The notes under the pieces were generated by a model. It had not been told where the DNA came from and did not search any database. It worked only from the letters and a program-made list of their open reading frames with translations. Below are positions 38,601 to 64,000 of a stretch of DNA of 64,000 bases, piece after piece (the stretch's first letter is position 1; each line of letters opens with the position of its first letter). The position numbers and the translations under genes are program-made. This stretch comes from Phoronis australis (Eukaryota > Phoronida > Phoronidae): positions 1 to 64,000 of the forward strand of contig NMRA01000564.1 of assembly GCA_002633005.1 (NCBI GenBank), written 5' to 3'.

Positions 38601-41421
38601 TATCAATGAGACGAGTGCACCTAAAGCGGAAGTAGCACAAGAACAAATCGTAAGAGAAACCAAGAAGACCGAGGACACTGTCGCTGCAGAAAAGAAGCTT
38701 GGTGAGCTGTTGAAGCATCTGGAAGAATCTGGAAATCGGTTGAAACTTTTGGGAATTGACCTATCGATAAAAAATTCATTGTCAGCCCCGAAACAAAACT
38801 GCCTGAGAGTAATTGCTCTCAGTGAATTGTTGCTCCACATGGGAGTTAGCGTCAGAAAAATTAAGGACGCCAAAATAGATGATGTCGAGGCGCATGAGCG
38901 AAAATTGTTGAAAAACATAGGTATAGACATGGACATTTTTGATCAAGGGTTTCCCATTATTAAAGGTGCAAAGCATGTACTCATACAAGCCGGAATAGAC
39001 TTACTTAAACGCTCTGGCATCGATCTCACCACGGAACAGTACCAACAAGTAAACAAGCTGACAGGCATCGATATGTTAACCAAATCGTATTTGGCAATCT
39101 TAAATAAACTGGGAATTGATATGGCTAGACATGCGAGAATCAGTCAGAACGGAGGCACGAGTGTTTTGACCAAGCACGCTGCTATTGAAATTTTACGGAT
39201 ACTTGGTCTTGACCTGAAAAAAATAACCGGGCTGTTCGCAGCTGGCCCTTGCACAGAGAGCCCATCAAAAGAAATGAAACAAGAAATCAAGAAGATTGGA
39301 GTAGATTTGGATATATGTTTGTCTCGTCCACTTTCTACTGGGTTGGATGTCTTGCTGCTAATGGATGTTGTGCTGACCTTGATCGCCAGCATTGACGTGA
39401 GACAAGGCGTAGCTTCACCAATGTCTTTAGATAAAACACAACCACCCGGTTCAAGTATTCAAGCCCAAGCGAAAGCAAGTGCGGCAAGCGAGTCAAGTGA
39501 ATCGAGCACAGAAGAAAGTAGCATGGATTCAAGTGAAACTGGGTTAACTGAAAAAACTCAAATCATTCACGACGAAACAATAGTAGATACGGCAGAGGAG
39601 TCAAGCACGGAAGAGGAGTCAAGCACGGAAGAGGAGTCAAGCACGGAAGAGGAGTCGAGTACGGAAGAGGAGTCGAGCACAGAAGATGGTGGAAGTGATG
39701 AAGGTATTAATATGACTTTTCAAGAAACTAAAAACATAACAAAAATTCAAATAAACGCATCATCGGACGAGGAAGTTGAAGCCAGTGAAGAAGAGACGTC
39801 GACCGAAGAAAGTGAAGATGATGGCAGCCCAACACTGACTGCTCGGGAAACTAAAGAGACAAGAACAAGATCAGATGAGTCAGACGAAATGGGGTCGACA
39901 AAAGAAGATGATAGAAGTGATGAGGCAAGTGAATCTAATGAAGAAGAGTCGACTACAGAAGATGGCGACAACGATGATTCTGAAGACGAAGGCGATCAGA
40001 AACCATTTAGACCAATACACTTTTTAAAAAAACTGTCGAGTGATCAATCCATACTGGAATATTTGAAAAGAACTGCGTTTGTTGATTTTTCAAAATGCCG
40101 CCCAGTGTGTGAGGAGGATGTCAAACTGATTAAGTCTGCTGCCACGTGGTTACTTCAGAGAAGTGGTGGCAAACAATCGTCTTTGAAAGATCTGATTCCT
40201 TCGAAGCCAGTCGCGATTACCGACAGACACCACATCGAGAGGTTAAAGCAAATGGGAATAGATATTAATGAGATGAGGCTGCTAAAGTTAGAGGAAGCAG
40301 ACGAAATACTTTTTGTGAAGCTGGCTGGGCTTGAGCTGTTGAATCGTGTTGGTATCAATACGAAATGCCATATTGAAGAGCTTGAAAGCGACAAAGATGC
40401 TATTCGTGCTTGCTCGCGTGTTTTGAAGAACACAACGATAAGCAAGTCGGACTTGCCAAAAAAGAAGTCTAAGTCCAGTGGCACACAAATACAAAATATT
40501 AGCGCAGGAGAATTAATGCGCAACTTTGGTGCAGAACTCCTAAAAAGAGCGGGGATTAATCCAACGCTTTTGCTCAACAATATGAAACCCAAAGTAGATT
40601 TGAGATCATCGAAGTGTATTACCAAGCTTAGAATGTTTGGCATAGACCTTGAAAAGCACGCAAGGAGTAACGTACACTCACAAGATGGGCATAATTTGTC
40701 GATTCAGGCAGGGCTAGAGTTACTAAAAAGAGTGGGCGTGAGCATTAAGAAGTTAAAAGGATTTGTTAAGCCGAAGCAAGTGGACGATCCAGTTCTACTT
40801 GCGGCGGGATTAGATTTAAAGACCCACTCAAAAATGGACCTAGGTATACCAGAAAACTTTGCAGTCACAAAAGAAGCCGGAGCTGAGCTTCTACGTCGAG
40901 CTTCTGTGAACGTGAAAAAACAACTTGCTTTCAAGCGTGCCAAACAAAAGATCCGGAACATAGACTTTGAGTCTGGTGTCGTTACTGAACAAATGAAAAA
41001 AATTGGCATCGACCTCGAAAAGTTTTCGAAGGGAAATCAGCAGACAACAGCAGGACGTGAAGTAAATCTCTCGGTAGGTCTTGAGCTAATTAAGAGGTCA
41101 GGCGTGACAAAAGATGTGTTGACTGAAATTCGTGCACTGGATTCATCTGACAAGTGCAATAAATCGGCAACGAAAGTGGGTGCATTACATCAAACAGAGA
41201 TCCCCATATTGCAATCGCGTTTAACTTCTAAGGGCGCCAATCCAAAGCTGCCAAAATATGAAATTACTAATCGCAAAAACAATAGAAACAGTCGTTCTTT
41301 GAACACGTCAAGTTCACAGGCAAATAAATTGTATGAGATTTCGACTGAAACTGCTGTGAAGAAGAAAACAAACACCAAAAAGACGCCCCCTGTTATTGCA
41401 TTCCTACGAGAACTTAATTGA
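8513..41421 (+). CDS. Giant modular receptor: kringle/fucolectin-like/15 Ig/TSP1/TM/repeat tail
   Basis: I chain 22 exons into about 4,760 residues: 8513-8645, 10063-10332, 11461-11661, 12596-12808, 13716-13991, 14810-15154, 15533-15862, 16476-16793, 17635-17949, 18223-18531, 18719-19060, 19689-20015, 20477-20812, 21750-22040, 23336-23665, 24109-24441, 25574-25894, 27352-27687, 28192-28527, 29931-30236, 31323-31496, 33272-41421. Every junction is phase 1, with canonical GT donors (mostly GTAAGT-like) and AG acceptors, and no exon has an internal stop. The first exon is the weakest call. The protein would be a type I membrane protein. Its ectodomain mixes carbohydrate-binding, kringle, Ig and TSP1 modules, suggesting recognition or adhesion. 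The intracellular part is a long helical repeat array of unknown function. No kinase, phosphatase, death or TIR domain is visible. Whether all Ig exons enter one transcript cannot be told from DNA; symmetrical phases allow exon skipping. Confidence 0.8.
8646..10062. other. Intron 1 of the large receptor
   Basis: No domain-bearing exon was found. An open frame at 8882-9100 has no splice frame or motif. Around 9716-9850 there are degenerate direct and inverted repetitions of a CATATGTTGTCGCCC-like word. Confidence 0.5.
10063..10332 (+). CDS. Kringle domain exon 1
   Basis: A 270-nt phase 1-1 exon between TTTACGTAG and a GTAATA donor. It encodes TCYLQIGEKYKGSYKTTVNQ, then ACMLW, FCRNLAGTMTSPWCFAD and a final LCGIPKCK. 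The order Cys, Y-x-G, T-x-x-x-x-x-C-x-x-W, C-R-N, P-W-C and C-x-x-P-x-C is the kringle pattern. Kringles are disulfide-bonded protein- and ligand-binding modules of secreted and membrane proteins. Confidence 0.85.
10333..11460. other. Intron between kringle 1 and the fucolectin-like domain
   Basis: No exon, repeat family or RNA gene recognised. AT-rich. Confidence 0.5.
11461..11661 (+). CDS. Fucolectin-like (F5/8-type) domain, first half
   Basis: A 201-nt phase 1-1 exon, after TTCATTTCAG and before GTAAGC at 11662. It reads NYLRGIAANFSVDGVFIE, then KITDGDRNECFRT and LRLTAALHDTD. The N-x-L-x-G-x-A start, the DG...CF-x-T segment and the LRL strand are typical of fucolectin/tachylectin-type galactose-binding domains. 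Its end joins the next exon by a T+GG Trp codon to NHLKGFQVFLF, the matching strand of that fold. An alternative donor further on would break the frame. Confidence 0.72.
11662..12595. other. Intron inside the fucolectin-like domain
   Basis: No exon recognised. An open frame at 12267-12632 overlaps the next exon only in another frame. Confidence 0.5.
12596..12808 (+). CDS. Fucolectin-like (F5/8-type) domain, second half
   Basis: A 213-nt phase 1-1 exon between CTTTTCAG and GTATGT. After the junction Trp it reads NHLKGFQVFLFSGQNTSLCT, then LLECESMRESASLVIKF and ends IEICEVEAYSEQPQP. The Cys pair and the closing LxLCEVEVY-like strand are hallmarks of fucolectin/F5/8-like domains. Together the two exons give about 138 residues, the usual size of the fold. 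Carbohydrate binding is inferred from family only. Confidence 0.75.
12809..13715. other. Intron between the fucolectin-like domain and kringle 2
   Basis: No exon recognised. Confidence 0.45.
13716..13991 (+). CDS. Kringle domain exon 2
   Basis: A 276-nt phase 1-1 exon between GCATTCCAG and GTAAGT. It encodes FECLHPLDPNGVGYSGSESK, then TCINWYAADQ, NYCRNPNFERLPWCYY and SCSIPVCS. The six Cys and the NYCRNP...PWCY core are diagnostic of a kringle. It is closer to consensus than kringle 1. Confidence 0.92.
13992..14809. other. Intron before the Ig array, with a GA-rich microsatellite
   Basis: Contains a GAGA-rich simple repeat at about 14632-14668. An open frame at 14287-14556 has no acceptor in a usable phase and no domain. 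Confidence 0.5.
14810..15154 (+). CDS. Ig-like domain exon 1
   Basis: A 345-nt phase 1-1 exon. It starts with GPTDVIVT, the entry motif shared by most Ig exons here. The B strand has ALACTT, the C strand VVRWRS and the F strand ILSCEGKN. Extra Cys (TTPCTYP and YTQCQD) may form a second disulfide, which sets this first domain apart from the others. Confidence 0.85.
15533..15862 (+). CDS. Ig-like domain exon 2
   Basis: A 330-nt phase 1-1 exon starting GPGHLTV. It keeps TLICSTDSVSPGGTVKWQD (B strand Cys, C strand Trp) and RIRCRSTN (F strand Cys). The CxTDxVxPxxxVxW pattern recurs in nearly all later Ig exons and suggests a C2-type domain. Confidence 0.88.
16476..16793 (+). CDS. Ig-like domain exon 3
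   Basis: A 318-nt phase 1-1 exon starting GPTKVKVTNGG. Core motifs are LVFTCTSDDIYPHGNLTWTG and GTLTCKAFD. Several NxS/T sequons (NQS, NLT, NST, NVS) suggest glycosylation. Confidence 0.9.
17635..17949 (+). CDS. Ig-like domain exon 4
   Basis: A 315-nt phase 1-1 exon starting GPLSLTI. Core motifs are ITLHCLTDSVSDTGAVYWEN and KAVCRCRARN, the latter with an additional Cys next to the F strand Cys. Confidence 0.88.
18223..18531 (+). CDS. Ig-like domain exon 5
   Basis: A 309-nt phase 1-1 exon starting GPTKVIIT. It keeps both Cys (QVKCETDDVNEHATVLM and RFIKCYAEN), but the C strand Trp is Met. Confidence 0.87.
18719..19060 (+). CDS. Ig-like domain exon 6
   Basis: A 342-nt phase 1-1 exon starting GPTEVIIANDG. 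Core motifs are YRIRCQTDTINPEGSVRWTF and MVIACTATN, a complete Cys-Trp-Cys pattern. Confidence 0.9.
19689..20015 (+). CDS. Ig-like domain exon 7
   Basis: A 327-nt phase 1-1 exon starting GPTSVTVSDVG. Both Cys are present (QLVCETDNVNSMANVTF and SMTCVAKN); the C strand Trp is Phe. Confidence 0.88.
20477..20812 (+). CDS. Ig-like domain exon 8
   Basis: A 336-nt phase 1-1 exon starting GPEALTIIDSS. Core motifs are YTLTCATDSVNSQATIQWEF and LQVVCSARND, a complete pattern. Confidence 0.9.
20813..21749. other. Intron with short tandem repeats and a partial Ig-exon duplication
   Basis: About three degenerate copies of a roughly 37-bp unit (TTACACYACWCTCGAATG-like) lie at about 21160-21250. The segment about 21400-21610 is a diverged, truncated copy of the segment about 21630-21840, which covers the end of this intron and the start of Ig exon 9. 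Confidence 0.65.
21400..21610 (+). pseudogene. Truncated duplicate of Ig exon 9 and its upstream intron
   Basis: It repeats, at about 215-230 bp spacing, the words TTTCTTCA...CAAAATGGCACTA, CCGAGACT and CTTCACAACTTGTTTTCG-like, then a splice acceptor (GTTGCCAG), then GPASASPG against GPASVTLL of the true exon. It goes on to ENGLEVTENN (against ENRFEVTENN) and then loses the B strand Cys and all that follows. No donor closes it, so it is a relic. Confidence 0.75.
21750..22040 (+). CDS. Ig-like domain exon 9
   Basis: A 291-nt phase 1-1 exon, the shortest of the array, starting GPASVTLLASTGN. Core motifs are AQISCTPEGINNQAIITWLT and RYIKCLAFN. Its first third is duplicated upstream. Confidence 0.88.
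22440..22626 (+). repeat. Dispersed repeat, second copy at 48455-48645
   Basis: Shares with 48455-48645, in the same orientation, the words ACCAGATAATTTG, CCAGGTGTCGCTAGTG, GATTTCGTCCATTGAA and TAGTCTATGGT. It is non-coding and its ends are uncertain. Confidence 0.8.
22777..23294 (+). mobile_element. TTAA-flanked MITE, copy A
   Basis: 518 bp bounded by TTAA at 22773-22776 and 23295-23298. The terminal inverted repeats are AGAGGCGTGGAACGC and GCGTTCCAGGCCTCT (14 of 15 match). TTAA duplication is the mark of piggyBac-type transposition. There is no transposase frame, so it is a non-autonomous element. Further copies lie at 31660-32412 and, inverted, at 32662-33199. Confidence 0.85.
23336..23665 (+). 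CDS. Ig-like domain exon 10
   Basis: A 330-nt phase 1-1 exon starting GPTKVILFEEAS with a GTTAGT donor. Core motifs are YKIKCATDAVHPAASVEWTF and KTLTCEAANV, a complete pattern. Confidence 0.9.
24109..24441 (+). CDS. Ig-like domain exon 11, F-strand Cys replaced by Tyr
   Basis: A 333-nt phase 1-1 exon starting GPKFLEFIDPQ. The B strand (ISVECRTDGVNPGAYVEW) is complete. The position of the F strand Cys reads RTINYSSWN, with TAC where neighbouring exons have a Cys codon (TGC or TGT). The canonical disulfide is therefore lost. The reading frame and splice sites are intact. Confidence 0.85.
24442..25573. other. Intron between Ig exons 11 and 12
   Basis: No exon or repeat with a second copy was recognised. 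Confidence 0.45.
25574..25894 (+). CDS. Ig-like domain exon 12
   Basis: A 321-nt phase 1-1 exon starting GPGNLTISHTGG. Core motifs are YSLTCSTDDVYPSGNISWIY and LELSCKGVN. It carries many NxT/S sequons. Confidence 0.9.
25895..27351. other. Intron between Ig exons 12 and 13, with an Ig-exon relic
   Basis: Contains the degraded Ig start at 26570-26670. Otherwise no exon or named repeat is seen. Confidence 0.55.
26570..26670 (+). pseudogene. Degraded Ig-like exon (relic)
   Basis: After acceptor-like sites (GAATGCAG, TTTCTCAG) a frame reads GVIISNYSDGNWSLFLVNDT then RFSLVCS. This mirrors the A' to B strands of the neighbouring Ig exons (for example VIIAND... and YSLTCST). Similarity stops right after the B strand Cys; no C strand Trp, F strand or donor follows. 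It appears to be a decayed member of the array. Confidence 0.6.
27352..27687 (+). CDS. Ig-like domain exon 13
   Basis: A 336-nt phase 1-1 exon starting GPSALVLSTSSS. The core is SCRIDCSTTPSCPLVLVSWN and TEFECSANN. Three additional Cys (SSSCFV, TSCRID, TPSCPL) are unusual for the array. Confidence 0.85.
27774..27885 (+). repeat. Short tandem duplication, two units of about 56 bp
   Basis: The unit AACAATCAT...CATGAATNTACAAGAGCTA followed by a T-rich tail occurs twice in direct succession just after Ig exon 13. Confidence 0.8.
28192..28527 (+). CDS. Ig-like domain exon 14, degenerate
   Basis: A 336-nt phase 1-1 exon starting GPRSLQLSSLAGN. The B strand Cys is present (YILKCLTDAVKP). The C strand Trp is Phe (LLTFDV), and the F strand reads QVIFHAVNG without Cys. 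It is open and spliceable, but lacks two of the three core residues of the fold. Confidence 0.8.
28528..29930. other. Intron between Ig exons 14 and 15
   Basis: No exon is supported. Two open stretches (about 29067-29339 and 29460-29636, + strand) have neither usable splice phases nor recognised domains. Confidence 0.45.
29931..30236 (+). CDS. Ig-like domain exon 15
   Basis: A 306-nt phase 1-1 exon starting GPSRIALVLSGQNG and ending in G before GTGAGC. Core motifs are YTFVCEVDEVYPNVAFSWFP and HIGCEAKN. Unlike the others it does not end in a Val-x-Cys strand and finishes VNTTVFHK, as suits the last domain before TSP1. Confidence 0.88.
30237..31322. other. Intron before the TSP1 exon, with a thyroglobulin-like fragment
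   Basis: About 30405-30500 encodes VQMPCNADGKFQP and is similar in DNA to a minus-strand segment near 49830-49890. No splice frame joins it to the gene. Confidence 0.5.
30405..30500 (+). repeat. Dispersed fragment with a PC-N/D-ADG-FQP peptide, copy 1
   Basis: The peptide MPCNADGKFQP and its DNA resemble IPCDADGRFQP on the minus strand at about 49890-49830 (roughly 26 of 30 bases match at the core). The C-D-x-D-G-x-F-x-P pattern recalls the core of thyroglobulin type 1 repeats, but the CWCV half is missing in both. Confidence 0.45.
31323..31496 (+). CDS. Thrombospondin type 1 (TSP1) exon of the large receptor
   Basis: A 174-nt phase 1-1 exon between TTCCCTTCAG and GTAAGA. It reads VDGSWGLWSDWDNCTASCG, then YRRRTCD, GGRICAGDS and SCSVPTSC. 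All Trp and Cys of a TSP1 repeat are present. It has the same length and placement relative to the transmembrane exon as the TSP1 exons of the upstream gene, supporting paralogy. Confidence 0.93.
31660..32412 (+). mobile_element. TTAA-flanked MITE, copy B
   Basis: 753 bp between TTAA at 31656-31659 and 32413-32416. The ends are ATAGGCACGGAACGC and GCGTTCCAGGCCTCT. Internal words (CCATATAAGGGAAATGTG, AAATTCTGTTTCAGTGGC) match copy A. It is longer than copy A because of internal extra sequence. Confidence 0.85.
32662..33199 (-). mobile_element. TTAA-flanked MITE, copy C (inverted)
   Basis: 538 bp between TTAA at 32658-32661 and 33200-33203. The left end AGAGCCCTGGCACGC is the degenerate terminal repeat, the right end is more decayed (GCGTGTTCAAA). 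The interior is the reverse complement of copy A. Confidence 0.8.
33272..41421 (+). CDS. Terminal exon: transmembrane helix and giant intracellular repeat region
   Basis: An uninterrupted 8,150-nt exon, acceptor TGTATTTCAG at 33262-33271, entered in phase 1 and ending at TGA 41419-41421 (about 2,716 residues). The membrane helix is GSLTAVVIIVGVAILLIIAW, followed by RRKRK, a clear stop-transfer signal (33288-33365). After about 100 juxtamembrane residues come roughly 34 degenerate repeats of 60-70 residues. Each has two half-motifs, LxxLGIDLxxH and LTxxAGIELLKRxGIDLxxL. The pattern of Leu, Ile and Gly suggests two or more amphipathic helices per unit, thus a helical solenoid; this is inference. 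An acidic Ser/Thr/Glu linker (about 39475-40010) separates the last five units. I do not recognise the repeat family. Such length without a stop is strong evidence of coding. Confidence 0.93.
39475..40010 (+). other. Acidic Ser/Thr/Glu linker inside the repeat region
   Basis: Encodes about 175 residues dominated by Glu, Asp, Ser and Thr, including SSESSTEESSMDSSE, EESSTEEESSTEEE and DGDNDDSEDEGD. It likely is disordered and rich in casein-kinase-2-type sites (S/T-x-x-E/D). It divides about 29 repeats from the C-terminal five. The upstream gene's tail has a similar acidic stretch (SSEESGSSES). Confidence 0.85.
39597..39690 (+). repeat. Coding 18-bp minisatellite (GAGGAGTCAAGCACGGAA)n
   Basis: About five near-perfect units code for EESSTE repeats. 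The units differ by TCA/TCG, AGC/AGT and ACG/ACA changes only. Copy number is likely variable between alleles. Confidence 0.9.
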
Positions 41422-41908
41422 AGACGACATCTCGTCTTCGTGCAAATGTGTGAAAGTTGAACCATGTACTGTCTATTTAATGCAGACAACTGCGGTTTGG
41501 TGTCATGTTTGCCTTTTGGATCGACGATTTCCCAGACGTATAATGAAAAGCTGTTCTCATCATTTCTGCTCTAGTTACGCCATGTGACGAGAAGAATTGA
41601 TGTTATGTTTGCGTTTTTCAAACTCAGAAATATATAAACTGATTAGTTATCGTTTATTATTAAGCAAAAATCCTGCATAAATCTTGGTTATTGATATGTC
41701 TAATATTAATGTCTAATTTGACTTTAACCAAGACACACAACATATGAACTGTGTCAAGTTGATTACTAAGTAAACATAACAAAACATGCAGCAGACAAAG
41801 GAAAATGAGCCGACGCTGTAGGTAGATGATGGCAAAACGATAACGAGCATCGATATAGCTATGAGCAATATCCAGTTCTTGTAGATGTGTACAGTAGTGA
41901 TGTCTCGA
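41422..41908. other. Convergent 3' untranslated region between receptor and ABC transporter
   Basis: The stops of the two convergent genes are 487 bp apart. A minus-strand AATAAA (41658-41653) lies about 250 nt after the transporter stop and suits its poly(A) signal. On the plus strand only variants such as AATATA near 41633 are seen. An 8-bp perfect hairpin (GAAGACGA/TCGTCTTC, 41420-41439) overlaps the receptor stop codon. Confidence 0.55.
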
Positions 41909-63760
<21,852 letters not shown>

Positions 63761-64000
63761 CTAAAACCAAAAAAACATAACAGATATTTAAGAACTGTTT
63801 GTGCTAGGAAAAGGTATTTATGATCGACATATGTCCAGAATAATGGAAAGGTCAACTTCGGTCTAGTACGTCAAAGTTATCGCCATGGGCCAGCTGCTAT
63901 CGTCAACAAGTTAAAAGGCAGTGTCGTCGATAATATTTGCTAATGTTTCACTCAAGTAATCACCAATCAAACTAGAAATAACTTCTATGCCAATTATAAA
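63761..64000. other. Intron of the transporter at the right window edge
   Basis: No further transporter exon could be placed here; the preceding exon is outside the window. Confidence 0.5.

Noticed and set aside
39597-39690. CRISPR-like periodic repeat
   Set aside because: Direct 18-bp units without spacers, in frame inside a coding exon; a minisatellite in an animal gene.

Overview
The window is animal genomic DNA. It holds spliced genes with GT-AG introns, metazoan extracellular domains (thrombospondin type 1, kringle, fucolectin-like F5/8-type galactose-binding, Ig), an ABCB1-type transporter, tRNA-derived SINE heads, LINE relics and TTAA-flanked MITEs. The domain mixture and moderate AT-richness suggest a marine invertebrate, but the sequence alone does not fix the phylum. 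No bacterial genes, CRISPR arrays or complete RNA genes were seen.

Region 1 (1-6015, + strand) is the 3' part of a receptor-like gene whose 5' end lies to the left. It has two near-identical thrombospondin type 1 exons (766-939 and 3965-4138) and a final transmembrane/cytoplasmic exon (5468-6015). That exon has a single in-frame TAG exactly where the membrane helix meets the cytoplasmic RRK anchor. The two TSP1 exons lie in a duplicated block that ends exactly at the only N of the window (2515), so part of this layout may be an assembly or haplotype artefact.

Region 2 (6016-8512) is intergenic. It carries two tRNA-like SINE heads and a large fold-back element.

Region 3 (8513-41421, + strand) is one modular type I membrane receptor of about 4,760 residues that I can chain without a frame break. 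It runs: candidate signal-peptide exon, kringle, fucolectin-like domain split over two exons, kringle, fifteen Ig-like exons, one TSP1 exon, then an 8,150-nt terminal exon. The terminal exon encodes the transmembrane helix and an intracellular region of about 2,690 residues. All internal junctions are phase 1, so each ectodomain exon is a symmetrical 1-1 cassette. The intracellular region is made of roughly 34 degenerate copies of a 60-70 residue repeat (consensus like LxxLGIDLxxH...LTxxAGIELLKRxGIDLxxL), broken once by an acidic Ser/Glu linker. I do not recognise this repeat family. It is the best candidate here for an undescribed system. The upstream gene looks like a short-tailed paralogue of the same receptor.

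Region 4 (63760-41909, - strand) is an ABCB1/P-glycoprotein-like full ABC transporter. Twenty-three exons give 1,156 residues to the stop. The first exons, including the start of the first transmembrane domain, lie beyond the right edge. It is convergent with the receptor, with 487 bp between the stop codons.

Accessory DNA lies mostly in introns: three copies of one TTAA-flanked MITE (one ending about 70 bp from the receptor's transmembrane exon), a second TTAA fold-back MITE, a G-rich dispersed repeat, a paired C-rich minisatellite, a 93-95 bp tandem repeat, LINE relics, and a degraded and a partly duplicated Ig exon.
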